This document shows positions 55,871 through 64,000 of a stretch of 64,000 nucleotides of DNA, in pieces (the first letter of the stretch is position 1; each line of letters begins with the position of its first letter). A program made the position numbers and the translations under genes. Where the stretch lies: positions 86,473-150,472 of the forward strand of contig NZ_BJYA01000013.1 in assembly GCF_007991275.1 (NCBI RefSeq). The letters run 5' to 3'. The notes beneath the pieces were generated by a model. It was given only the letters and a program-made list of their open reading frames with translations. It searched no databases and had not been told where the DNA came from. This DNA is from Alkalibacillus haloalkaliphilus. GTDB lineage: Bacteria; Bacillota; Bacilli; Bacillales; Alkalibacillaceae.

Positions 55871-57271
55871 TCACTCCTCTTCGTCCTCAACACCCTTCAT
55901 CTTAAATGCTGCAGGAATAGCTAATGCAATAATAACTGCTGCTATAATAAAGGCTTCATTAATCGCTTGTAATGTCGCTTCTTGAACGGTGTATTCATCA
56001 AGCAAAATCATATGGCCTCTTCTTAACTCATAATAAACTGAGAAAAAGACGATTCCTAATGAAGATGCAAACTGTCTAATTAAGTTATTCATTGCTGAAC
56101 CTTGAGCCACTAAATGTTCAGGAATTTTGTTCATTCCAGCTGTTGTTGCTGGCATGTTACCAAAACCTAAACCTGCACCGTGCACAATGTAGATCACAAC
56201 AATCACCCAAAAAGCAGTCGTTAGCTCGATAAATCCAAATGCTAAGCTTGCCCCTGAAAGAATAGCCAATCCAGTTGGAATAACAACTCTCGGCCCTTTC
56301 TTATCAAGCAGCTTACCACCTATATTCATAAACAAACCACTAACTAAAGCACTCGGTAGAAAAATTAAGCCAGTTGCAATCATGCCGAGTTCAAATGCTT
56401 CTTGGATCATATACGGGATTAAAAATAACCCTGAAAACAGTCCAATAGAAGAAGCTGACGTTACAAAGATCGAATAACGATATGTTTTTATTTTAAATAC
56501 GCGTAAGTTAAGTAAAGGCTGTTCTCTTCGTAATTCATATTTCACAAAGACGATAATTAAAATAATGCCGACAACTAATAAAAGCGCATTGTTCAAGCTA
56601 ACTAAAGCTTCTAACTCTCGCCCTTGACCTAACACGTAAAGGACTGAACCTACTCCAAGTGTAACCATTATAAAACCGATGTAATCAAAACGAATACTAG
56701 GGTTTGATGGTGTAGGCTTTAAATATTTAATTGAGAAAAATAGACTGAGTAATGCAAATGGTAAATTGACGAGGAATAAGAAAATCCAATTAAAGCTTTC
56801 TGCAATGACACCACCAACTGTAGGACCAATAGCTGGCGCAATCATAACGGAAATACCATATGTTCCAACTGCGAAGCCACGTTCATTTTTCGGAAAAGCA
56901 TTAAAGATTAACGCCATCGCATTTGGCATCATAAGACCACCAGCAATACCTTGTATAGCACGGGCGATAATAATCATACTTAACGTTTGAGACATAGCTC
57001 CAAGAATTGATGCGAAAGTAAATAACAGTACCCCAACTATGTAAATTGTCTTCTTACCGAACCGATCACCTAAGTAACCCGTTAACGGCATCGTCATCCC
57101 CATAGCGATCATAAATATTGTTAAAATCCAGCTTACTCCTACGGCATCTGAATCGAATATATGCATAAATTCCGGTAACACCGGGTTTAACATACTATTG
57201 TTTAATATTACGGTAAACGTTCCGAATAGAACTGATAATACGACTAGCCATTTATTTGGTAACTTACTCAT
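55871..57271 (-). CDS. MFS drug exporter, DHA2 (EmrB/LmrB-like) family
   Basis: 466-residue transporter with 14 predicted helices. Family motif A appears as GYLGDRFGKKTIYIVGVLLF and motif C region as GTYGISVMIAPAIGPTVGGV. AGGGAGAAAG upstream of the ATG at 57271. It probably exports drugs or amphipathic compounds; substrate not deducible. The C-terminus is acidic (MKGVEDEEE). Confidence 0.9.
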   Translation of the reverse strand: MSKLPNKWLVVLSVLFGTFTVILNNSMLNPVLPEFMHIFDSDAVGVSWILTIFMIAMGMTMPLTGYLGDRFGKKTIYIVGVLLFTFASILGAMSQTLSMIIIARAIQGIAGGLMMPNAMALIFNAFPKNERGFAVGTYGISVMIAPAIGPTVGGVIAESFNWIFLFLVNLPFALLSLFFSIKYLKPTPSNPSIRFDYIGFIMVTLGVGSVLYVLGQGRELEALVSLNNALLLVVGIILIIVFVKYELRREQPLLNLRVFKIKTYRYSIFVTSASSIGLFSGLFLIPYMIQEAFELGMIATGLIFLPSALVSGLFMNIGGKLLDKKGPRVVIPTGLAILSGASLAFGFIELTTAFWVIVVIYIVHGAGLGFGNMPATTAGMNKIPEHLVAQGSAMNNLIRQFASSLGIVFFSVYYELRRGHMILLDEYTVQEATLQAINEAFIIAAVIIALAIPAAFKMKGVEDEEE

Positions 57272-57371
57272 AAATTCTTTCTCCCTTAATTAATTCGTCT
57301 CACGAACTATTGTACTTCTTTTAGACAATAAATGAAAGATAATAAATAAAAATGAGAGGGGGGTACCCTCT

Positions 57372-57992
57372 CTAATTTTTCAAGAAATAAATTAAAGACT
57401 GAAGTTCGACTGATAAATCGATATGATGAACTCTAACAGTATCAGGAACAGACAATCGTGAAGGTGTGAAGTTCAAAATGCCTTCTATCCCTGCATTAAC
57501 TAACCGTTCTGTCATCTCATCTGCAGCTTGCATCGGTACAGTTAAGATCGCAACTGTAATTTCTGTACGTTTTAACTCTTTCTCTAAGTCATCAACGCTA
57601 TAGATTGGGACACCACCAATTGTCTTGTCTACCTTATCATTTGTGTCGAATGCAATCTCTATTTTCGTATTGTTATTTTTTATAAAATTATAATTTAATA
57701 AGGCTGTTCCTAAATTCCCCACTCCAACTAAAGCAACGCGAGAAATCTCATCTTGATCGAGCGTCTTTCTAAAGAAATAAATTAAATGTTGAATATCATA
57801 ACCATATCCTTTACGGCCTAACTCGCCAAAATACGAGAAGTCCTTACGAATCGTTGCTGAATCAACTTTTAATGCTTCACTTAGCTCTTTAGACGAAACG
57901 CGTTGTTTCCCTTGTTGGTGCAAATTATTTAAATGTCTATAATAAAGTGGTAATCGCTTTGCTGTAGCTTGAGGTATTTTATTTTCTTCCAT
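57372..57992 (-). CDS. rex: Redox-sensing transcriptional repressor Rex
   Basis: 206-residue Rex. N-terminal winged helix ([40 protein letters not shown]) and a Rossmann domain binding NADH/NAD+ ([18 protein letters not shown]), with the C-terminal helix for domain swapping ([12 protein letters not shown]). Rex represses fermentation and anaerobic genes when NADH is low. AAAAGGAGAA precedes the ATG. Divergent from the ABC-F gene; moaC, which separates them in B. subtilis, is absent. Confidence 0.96.
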   Translation of the reverse strand: MEENKIPQATAKRLPLYYRHLNNLHQQGKQRVSSKELSEALKVDSATIRKDFSYFGELGRKGYGYDIQHLIYFFRKTLDQDEISRVALVGVGNLGTALLNYNFIKNNNTKIEIAFDTNDKVDKTIGGVPIYSVDDLEKELKRTEITVAILTVPMQAADEMTERLVNAGIEGILNFTPSRLSVPDTVRVHHIDLSVELQSLIYFLKN

Positions 57993-58092
57993 CGTTTAAG
58001 GTTCTCCTTTTTTAAATTCCATTTTAAAACGTGGAACATTGCTTTATGATAGAAATATAAGATAAACTAGTTCACATTGAGGTGAATAAACT

Positions 58093-60042
58093 ATGATCGT
58101 AATGCAATTAAAAGATATCGGTAAATATTTTGGTGCTGACCTTATTTTATCGAAAATTAACATAGAAGTACATCACCAAGATCGAATTGCGATTGTCGGG
58201 CGAAATGGTGCAGGTAAATCAACGATCTTGCAAGTGATGGCTGGTCAATTAAAGCATGATGAAGGTGACATTTTTAAACCTAAAGATGTCACTGTCGGCT
58301 ATTTAGACCAACATACAGGATTGGATTCTGATAAATCGATTTGGGATGAAATGCTAGAAGTATATCAAAATGTCATTAACTTAGAAAAAGAGTTGCGCGA
58401 ACTTGAGACGCAAATGGCTAATCCTGACGCTTTTGAAAACGAAGCAGAATACGAACAACTTCTAACGACGTATGACCAAAAGCAAAACTACTTTCAATCG
58501 ATCGGTGGCTTTCAATACGAAGCCGACATTCATTCTGTCTTACAAGGGTTAAACTTTGGTGGCTTTGATCTTAATACACCTATTACTGATTTAAGTGGCG
58601 GTCAGAAGACGCGTTTAGCATTAGGTAAACTGCTTTTAGCTAAGCCGAACATATTAATTTTAGATGAGCCGACTAACCACTTAGATATTAGAACGTTAAA
58701 TTGGTTAGAAGGCTATCTAAATCATTATGATGGGGCCGTCGTTATCGTATCACACGACCGTTACTTTTTAGATCAAACAGTTAATATCGTCTATGAAGTC
58801 GCTTTTCAATCTTCTAAAAAATATCACGGGAATTATAGTTACTTCTTAGAGAAACGAGCCGAAGATTACGAGCTACAAAAGAAACAATATGAAAAACAAC
58901 AAGGTGAGATTAAACGTTTGGAAGATTTCGTCCAGCGTAACATAGCACGTGACTCAACAAGTACCCGTGCCAAGTCTAAGCGAAAGCAATTAGAAAAGAT
59001 GGAGCGGATTGACCATCCTGACTTAGACGATGCTTCAGCTAAATTTTCCTTCGACATTAAACGTAAAAGTGGTAATGATGTGTTGAAGGTTGAAAATTTT
59101 CAAGCGAAGTATGGTGCTTTGGATGAGCCGATTTTCAAAAATGTGACGTTCAGAGTTAATCGTGGTGATCGGATTGCGATTGTCGGGTCTAACGGTGTTG
59201 GAAAAACAACTTTACTCAAAGCGATTTTAAACCGTATGGAATTCATTGATGGAGAACTCCAAGTCGGCACAAATGTTGAGTTTGGTTATTACGACCAAGA
59301 ACAGTCGACACTTAATCCATCAAAAACAGCTTTAAATGAATTGTGGGATGATTATCCGCTTATGCCTGAAAAGGACGTACGCACGATTTTAGGCAACTTC
59401 CTCTTCACTGGAGATGATGTGTTAAAAACGATCGGCATGTTAAGCGGTGGTGAAAAAGCGCGAATTCTACTCGCTAAGCTCATGCTTAAAAAAGCAAACG
59501 TCCTCATTATGGACGAGCCAACCAACCACCTTGATCTAGATAGTAAAGAGGTCCTAGAAGCTGCATTAGCTGACTTCCCTGGTACGATTTTGTTCGTTTC
59601 ACACGACCGTTATTTCATTAATCGAATTGCGTCACAAGTGATGGAAATGAGACAAGATGAAATTAGAATGTTCCTTGGTGATTATGACTATTACATCGAA
59701 AAAATCCAAGAAGAAGCAGAGCTTAAAGCGATGGAAGAAGCTAAACAACAAGTCCAAGAAGATAGTGCGAACAAGAAACAGTTTGAAGAAGATAAACAAG
59801 TTAAACGCGAAATCCGTAGAGTAGAACGTCGAATCAGTAAAGTTGAAGAAGAGATTCAACAACATGAGCAAATCATCGAAGAACAAGAAGCTAAAATGGA
59901 CGACCCTGATTTAACCGGTGATTACTCAAGTCTTCAAGAAATTAATGATACGATTAAAACAAGCCAAGATTCATTAGAACAACTGATGGAAGAATGGGAA
60001 ACGTTGCAAGAAGAATTGGAGTCGTTTAAGGCTGGTTCTTAA
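58093..60042 (+). CDS. ydiF: ABC-F ATPase, YdiF-like
   Basis: 649-residue ABC-F protein with two ATPase domains and no membrane part. First Walker A GRNGAGKSTILQVMAG, signature DLSGGQKTRLALGKLLLAKP and Walker B ILILDEPTNHLDIRTL; second Walker A GSNGVGKTTLLKAILN, signature MLSGGEKARILLAKLMLKKA and Walker B VLIMDEPTNHLDLD. An interdomain linker (EKRAEDYELQKKQYEKQQGE) and a C-terminal coiled coil (RRVERRISKVEEEIQQHEQI) complete the YdiF/Uup-like layout. These proteins act on the ribosome E site. GAGGTG precedes ATG 58093. Confidence 0.93.
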   Translation: MIVMQLKDIGKYFGADLILSKINIEVHHQDRIAIVGRNGAGKSTILQVMAGQLKHDEGDIFKPKDVTVGYLDQHTGLDSDKSIWDEMLEVYQNVINLEKELRELETQMANPDAFENEAEYEQLLTTYDQKQNYFQSIGGFQYEADIHSVLQGLNFGGFDLNTPITDLSGGQKTRLALGKLLLAKPNILILDEPTNHLDIRTLNWLEGYLNHYDGAVVIVSHDRYFLDQTVNIVYEVAFQSSKKYHGNYSYFLEKRAEDYELQKKQYEKQQGEIKRLEDFVQRNIARDSTSTRAKSKRKQLEKMERIDHPDLDDASAKFSFDIKRKSGNDVLKVENFQAKYGALDEPIFKNVTFRVNRGDRIAIVGSNGVGKTTLLKAILNRMEFIDGELQVGTNVEFGYYDQEQSTLNPSKTALNELWDDYPLMPEKDVRTILGNFLFTGDDVLKTIGMLSGGEKARILLAKLMLKKANVLIMDEPTNHLDLDSKEVLEAALADFPGTILFVSHDRYFINRIASQVMEMRQDEIRMFLGDYDYYIEKIQEEAELKAMEEAKQQVQEDSANKKQFEEDKQVKREIRRVERRISKVEEEIQQHEQIIEEQEAKMDDPDLTGDYSSLQEINDTIKTSQDSLEQLMEEWETLQEELESFKAGS

Positions 60043-60049
60043 GTTATGG

Positions 60050-60080
60050 AGCACTTGGAATTTATTCCGAGTGCTTTTTT
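60050..60080 (+). terminator. Terminator after ydiF
   Basis: AGCACTTGGAA/TTCCGAGTGCT with TTTTTT. Confidence 0.88.
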
Positions 60081-60119
60081 CTGTATAAGTACAGTTTATT
60101 CACTACACAAGTACCCAAC

Positions 60120-60250
60120 ACACCAAGTTTTGCACAGACTTATTAACAAAGTCCACAAGATTAACCAATTTTGTCCACAAGAATTATGCACAAGTTCACA
60201 TACCGTCACACTTAATATTATAAAAAATACCCACAACTCTGTGTATAAGT
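60120..60250. promoter_or_regulatory. DnaA-box-like cluster between ydiF and tsaD
   Basis: Matches to TTWTNCACA: TTTTGCACA at 60128-60136, TTATGCACA at 60184-60192 and, inverted, TGTGTATAA at 60240-60248. TTGTCCACA at 60171-60179 has one mismatch; AAGTCCACA near 60150 is weaker. The third full site overlaps the loop of the tsaD terminator. Confidence 0.6.
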
Positions 60251-60258
60251 TGTGGGTA
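60222..60258 (-). terminator. Terminator of the tsa operon
   Basis: Minus strand: TACCCACAACT/AGTTGTGGGTA, perfect 11-bp stem with a nine-base loop, followed by TTTTTT; six bases past the tsaD stop. Confidence 0.92.
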
Positions 60259-60263
60259 ATCAA

Positions 60264-61274
60264 TTACATCATTAATCCTGGATTAGCATTTAAGTTAAGC
60301 GAAGCATAATTTTGTTTATGATACTCAACAGATGCTGCAGCACCAATCATCGCTGCATTATCTGTACATAGATATAATGGCGGGATCGCTAATTCGACAT
60401 CAGTTTCTGCAAAACGCTGTTCCATTCTCGCTCTTAACGTTTTATTCGCAGAAACGCCACCAGCGACGATTAACTGTTTAACGCCGTAATCTTTTGCTGC
60501 ATCATACGTTTTATCGACTAACACATCAATGACACTCTCTTGGAAAGACGTTGCGACATTTTCAACATCAATCTCTTCACCCTTTTGTCTTAAGTGATGA
60601 AGCTTGTTAATAACGGCTGTTTTTAGACCGCTGAAACTAAAATCATATGAACCTTCTTCTAAGTATGATCTTGGGAAGTTATAAGTATCTTTACCTTCTT
60701 GTGCTAAACGGTCGATTTGTGGACCACCTGGATAAGGTAAGCTTAAAGCTTTAGCCACTTTGTCATACGCTTCGCCTGCTGCATCATCTCGTGTTTCACC
60801 GATAATCTCATACTCACCGTGTTCTTCCATGTAAATAAGTTCGGTATGTCCTCCTGATACAACTAAGGACAACAACGGAAACTCAAACTCTTTTTCCAAT
60901 CGGTTAGCATATATATGACCTGCAATATGATGAACGCCAATGACAGGTTTTCCGTGTGCATAAGCTAGCGCTTTAGCTGCATTAACACCAACGAGTAACG
61001 CACCAACGAGTCCTGGTCCTTCTGTTACAGCAACAGCATCAATATCTTCCATCGTCACATTAGCTTCTGTTACCGCTTGTTCCAATACGACAGTCATTTG
61101 TTCGATGTGATGTCTTGATGCCACCTCTGGTACTACGCCACCAAACTTTTGGTGGATATCCATTTGGGTTGCGACAACATTTGAAAGCAGTTTTGTTCCA
61201 TCTTGTACGACTGCGGCTGCCGTTTCATCACAACTTGTCTCTATTGCTAAGATCAATTCATTCTTTTCTATCAT
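60264..61274 (-). CDS. tsaD: tRNA t6A37 synthesis protein TsaD
   Basis: 336-residue Kae1/TsaD ATPase-fold protein that transfers threonylcarbamoyl to A37 of tRNA with TsaB and TsaE. Metal-binding His pair in [13 protein letters not shown]; start [29 protein letters not shown] and [12 protein letters not shown] near the end. The ATG overlaps the rimI stop (ATGA). Last gene of thiL-tsaE-tsaB-rimI-tsaD, with its own terminator. Confidence 0.97.
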   Translation of the reverse strand: MIEKNELILAIETSCDETAAAVVQDGTKLLSNVVATQMDIHQKFGGVVPEVASRHHIEQMTVVLEQAVTEANVTMEDIDAVAVTEGPGLVGALLVGVNAAKALAYAHGKPVIGVHHIAGHIYANRLEKEFEFPLLSLVVSGGHTELIYMEEHGEYEIIGETRDDAAGEAYDKVAKALSLPYPGGPQIDRLAQEGKDTYNFPRSYLEEGSYDFSFSGLKTAVINKLHHLRQKGEEIDVENVATSFQESVIDVLVDKTYDAAKDYGVKQLIVAGGVSANKTLRARMEQRFAETDVELAIPPLYLCTDNAAMIGAAASVEYHKQNYASLNLNANPGLMM

Positions 61275-61717
61275 GATAATTTCACCCACATTACATAAGC
61301 ATCTTCTTGATCTGGGTAGTAGTTTTCACGTCTACTAACAATCTCTAGTCCAAACTTTTCGTACATTTTTTGTGCAACTTCATTTGATTCACGTACTTCT
61401 AATGTTAATTCATCTACATCGAATCGTTTCGTCATTTTCATCACTTGCTCAAACAATTTCTCACCATATTTATGGCCTCGTTCTCCTGGTAAAACCGCAA
61501 TATTTGTTATTTGAGCTGACTCCATAACAATCCAAACACCACAATAAGCAATAACTCGTTCATCTTTTTCTAAAACTAAATAGTGCGAAAAGCGATTTTT
61601 TACGAGATCAAATTCAAAGTCTTCTCGCTTCCAAGGGGATTGAAAAGAAGCTAGCTCAACGTTCATAACATCGTCTAAATCCGTCAACTCCATTTTGCGA
61701 ATTATTGTTTTGTTCAT
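61271..61717 (-). CDS. rimI: Ribosomal protein S18-alanine N-acetyltransferase RimI
   Basis: 148-residue GNAT acetyltransferase from ATG 61717 (GCAGGTAG upstream). The acetyl-CoA loop is [20 protein letters not shown], followed by [20 protein letters not shown] and the [16 protein letters not shown] end typical of RimI. It overlaps tsaD by four bases; tsaB ends six bases before its start. Confidence 0.94.
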   Translation of the reverse strand: MNKTIIRKMELTDLDDVMNVELASFQSPWKREDFEFDLVKNRFSHYLVLEKDERVIAYCGVWIVMESAQITNIAVLPGERGHKYGEKLFEQVMKMTKRFDVDELTLEVRESNEVAQKMYEKFGLEIVSRRENYYPDQEDAYVMWVKLS

Positions 61718-61722
61718 CTTTT

Positions 61723-62418
61723 CTACCTGCTTTGATTTTGCTCTAACCATTTTGCTTCGGCCTCCACCATTCGATGATATTGAGGTTTTAACGCATGAAC
61801 AGGTGTCGGTTCACGTTCTAGCGCTAAATGAGCTAACATACTAGCTCGCGGTAAATTCATAGAATGTTGAATAATATTTGCTTGTGCTCCTAGTTTCTCT
61901 TTTATTAGTTCATCAAATTGATGATTAGTTGAGCTAATAAAATGAACGGTCTCATCTATATTTTGTAGCTGTTCTAACCAAGATTCCATTGATGTATTGA
62001 GATCATCTTTCACGTTTGCTATTTGTCCGTTTTGAGCTTGGTATAGTCCTGTGAAGACATTACCCCTTCTAGCATCAAAAAATGGACATACATAGCTATT
62101 ATGATAGGTTAAATTAGCTGCTAACATTTCTAAACTAGATATTGCGACAACGGGAATATTTAATGTCCATGCCATCGTCTTAGCCGTCGTCATCCCAATT
62201 CTTAAACCCGTATACGACCCAGGTCCTTCTGAAACAGCTATTAAATTTAAATCTTTCGGCGTTAAATTTGCTTGGTTAAATATATAATCAACAGCTGGCA
62301 TCAGTTGAATTGAATGATTACGTTTTACATTTACCGTCAATTCCGCAGCCAATTGACTATCTTTCAATATTGCAACACTCATTGGTTGATTTGAAGTATC
62401 GATCGCTAACACGTTCAT
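61723..62418 (-). CDS. tsaB: tRNA t6A37 synthesis protein TsaB
   Basis: 231-residue TsaB (YeaZ), an inactive ASKHA-fold partner of TsaD. NVLAIDTSNQPMSVAILKDS at the start and AVSEGPGSYTGLRIGMTTAK in the middle are diagnostic. ATG 62418 overlaps the tsaE stop (ATGA), with AAGGAG upstream, so translation is coupled. Confidence 0.95.
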   Translation of the reverse strand: MNVLAIDTSNQPMSVAILKDSQLAAELTVNVKRNHSIQLMPAVDYIFNQANLTPKDLNLIAVSEGPGSYTGLRIGMTTAKTMAWTLNIPVVAISSLEMLAANLTYHNSYVCPFFDARRGNVFTGLYQAQNGQIANVKDDLNTSMESWLEQLQNIDETVHFISSTNHQFDELIKEKLGAQANIIQHSMNLPRASMLAHLALEREPTPVHALKPQYHRMVEAEAKWLEQNQSR

Positions 62419-62864
62419 AGTTTGAGCTCCTTGCATAATTCATTTAAATGATCACTATGAGGAGTTACTTTAATTTCACGTCGCTCCTCATCGATCTTTT
62501 CTATATTAATTTGTAATCGTTCTTCCGGTAAAAATTCTAATATATATTGTGACCACTCTATTACGGTCACACCTTCTCCATTAAAGTAGTCGTCAAAGCC
62601 GATATCTTCTTCACTATCTTCTAAACGGTATACATCCATGTGGTAAAGTGGTATACGGCCTTTATACTCTTTAACTATTGTATAAGTTGGGCTATTTACC
62701 GTTCGTTTTACAGCTAAACCTTCTGCTAAACCTTTAGTAAAAGTTGTTTTACCAGCGCCTAAGTCACCGTCTAACGTCAACACATCATTAGGCATTAACT
62801 TCTCTCCTATTTGTTTAGCTAAACGTTGTGTTTCATTTTCATTTATTGTTGTGAACTTGTACAT
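62415..62864 (-). CDS. tsaE: tRNA t6A37 synthesis ATPase TsaE
   Basis: 149-residue P-loop ATPase with Walker A LDGDLGAGKTTFTKGLAEGL, NSPTYTIVKEYKGRIPLYHM and the Trp-containing VTVIEWSQYILEFLPEERL. TsaE powers TsaBD turnover. It lies 20 bases after thiL in the same operon. Confidence 0.96.
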   Translation of the reverse strand: MYKFTTINENETQRLAKQIGEKLMPNDVLTLDGDLGAGKTTFTKGLAEGLAVKRTVNSPTYTIVKEYKGRIPLYHMDVYRLEDSEEDIGFDDYFNGEGVTVIEWSQYILEFLPEERLQINIEKIDEERREIKVTPHSDHLNELCKELKL

Positions 62865-62884
62865 ATATAATCACCTATTAATTA

Positions 62885-63841
62885 TTATGAATGCTCATAC
62901 CCTTTACGGTCTAAAAGGGTTATTTGGTCACCTTCAATTAAATTAACCTTGGGAGTTGAAGATGAGCTTGTTACCGTTCCGATTGATTTAATCGGGATAT
63001 TCAACTTTTGACAAGACTGTTCTAATTGTTTCCATTCTTGCACAGAACAAGTCCCTACTAATTCAAAGTCCTCACCAGCAGATAAGATGAGTTCTTTTAG
63101 AAATGTTGAATTAAGCTTTTTCATTTCTTCATGGACAGGCAAAGATTCATAATTGATTTCTATATTTACTAAAGATGCTTCTGCAATTTCATTTAATTCA
63201 GTCGAAATTCCATCACTTATATCATTTAAACAAACCCTGCTAAGCGGTTCAGAAGCATAGAGAAAATCTTGTCTTGGAACTGGACGTTTATGACGGTTAA
63301 TGAAATAGTCTTCATCTATTTGATCGTTTAATAAATGTAATCCATAACCTGATTCTCCTAAATAACCAGTAACAAATACGACATCTCCTGCATCGGCTTG
63401 AGACCTTAACCTTTTTCTATTCGGTAAGACAGATCCAAAAGCAGTAATTGATATCATAAGTTTATTTGATGAAGTCGTGTCACCGCCAATTAGATCCATA
63501 TTATATACTTTTGCTAACTGGTTCAGACCATCATATAACAATTGAATATCTTTATGATTGTAATCACTTGGTACACCAAGGGTTATTATGTAATATAATG
63601 GCTTACTTCCCATAGCGATTAAATCACTCACATTAGCAGCTAGAACGCGGTGTCCAACATCTGATAAGTTCATATAATTTAACGAAAAGTGAACATCTTC
63701 GATCATGGCATCTGCTACAATGACAAGCTCATGGCCATTAGGCGGCTTAATAACAGCACCATCATCGCCAATCCCCGTAACAACAGAACTTTGACGGTAG
63801 AAAGATGGAGTTATTTGATTAATTAGATCAGTCTCTTTCAT
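62885..63841 (-). CDS. thiL: Thiamine-monophosphate kinase ThiL
   Basis: 318-residue PurM-like kinase making thiamine diphosphate from thiamine monophosphate. ATG 63841 follows GGAGAG by eight bases; the frame is open to 63895 but without an RBS. Motifs: GIGDDGAVIKPPNGHELVIV, YNMDLIGGDTTSSNKLMISI, DISDGISTELNEIAEAS and ILSAGEDFELVGT. First visible gene of the ydiA-ydiE order. Confidence 0.95.
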   Translation of the reverse strand: MKETDLINQITPSFYRQSSVVTGIGDDGAVIKPPNGHELVIVADAMIEDVHFSLNYMNLSDVGHRVLAANVSDLIAMGSKPLYYIITLGVPSDYNHKDIQLLYDGLNQLAKVYNMDLIGGDTTSSNKLMISITAFGSVLPNRKRLRSQADAGDVVFVTGYLGESGYGLHLLNDQIDEDYFINRHKRPVPRQDFLYASEPLSRVCLNDISDGISTELNEIAEASLVNIEINYESLPVHEEMKKLNSTFLKELILSAGEDFELVGTCSVQEWKQLEQSCQKLNIPIKSIGTVTSSSSTPKVNLIEGDQITLLDRKGYEHS

Positions 63842-63949
63842 TATAGAATCTCTCCATAACTTCAGTATAACTGTATCATAGCAAAGATGGCTCATTAAGG
63901 GAAATAATCATCTTTTAAGCTAACTATGTAAAAATCGCTCTATAAATGT

Positions 63950-63980
63950 AAAAAAACCTTGTGAATTGTATTCACAAGGT
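63950..63980 (-). terminator. Terminator of a minus-strand gene beyond the right edge
   Basis: Perfect stem ACCTTGTGAAT/ATTCACAAGGT around TGT with a T run on the minus strand. Nothing on the minus strand within the window ends here, so it belongs to a gene to the right. Confidence 0.8.
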
Positions 63981-64000
63981 ACTGAATGGTCTGAAATAAT

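Noticed and set aside
60120..60250. Replication origin oriC
   Set aside because: No dnaA/dnaN genes, too few boxes and no AT-rich unwinding element; a DnaA titration cluster fits better.

Overview
The window reads as chromosome from a low-GC Gram-positive Bacillaceae bacterium, probably a moderately halophilic or halotolerant one. The evidence is the gene order, which matches the groESL-ydi, yea/yeb and yer-pcr segments of Bacillus subtilis read in reverse; T-box, M-box and guanine riboswitches; a CIRCE operator; AGGAGG-type ribosome binding sites; a betaine synthesis pair (betA/betB); and many strongly acidic secreted proteins. No rRNA or tRNA gene was recognised.

Layout. 1-1852: 3' part of the pcrB-pcrA block (pcrA runs off the left edge). 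1957-3674: T-box-controlled glycyl-tRNA synthetase. 3686-5518: mgtE with an M-box riboswitch, a terminator and, between terminator and gene, a candidate leader peptide that begins like enterobacterial MgtL. 5627-6396: paired fluoride channel genes. 6662-9828: yerA-yerB-yerC. 10535-13362: yebG-yebE, an Hsp20 gene and riboswitch-controlled pbuG. 13426-17894: yeaC-yeaD-yebA. 18012-22798: small proteins, a patatin and the rRNA methyltransferase RlmCD. 22876-25252: guanine-riboswitch-controlled xpt and a purine permease. 25709-28966: betaine synthesis. 29345-31498: recQ. 32428-35533: a UgpABE-like ABC importer without its ATPase.

35735-49027 is a genomic island of about 13.3 kb inserted in the 3' end of groEL. 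A 17-bp sequence covering the groEL stop codon is repeated at both ends (35735-35751 and 49011-49027), a tyrosine integrase lies at the groEL end, and the likely native groEL terminator (35630-35666) is now stranded on the far side. The cargo looks like antiphage defence: a Septu-like ATPase/HNH pair (ptuA/ptuB) that appears to have landed in an OLD-family gene, a PD-(D/E)XK-like protein, a TIR-domain protein, a complete OLD-family ATPase/TOPRIM nuclease, two unknown proteins, a lipoprotein and a decayed membrane-protein locus. The integrase is broken by a deletion between short repeats, so the island is probably immobile.

49013-64000 is conserved again: groES-groEL with CIRCE, ydiL-ydiK, an alanine symporter, a two-gene cassette (UPF0158 plus an unknown protein) bracketed by two arrays of a heptamer repeated every 20-21 bp, SRAP, an MFS exporter, rex, an ABC-F protein and the thiL-tsaE-tsaB-rimI-tsaD operon. 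A DnaA-box-like cluster lies between the ABC-F gene and tsaD.

The most unusual items are the groEL-integrated defence island, the mgtE leader peptide region and the 20-bp-period heptamer arrays.
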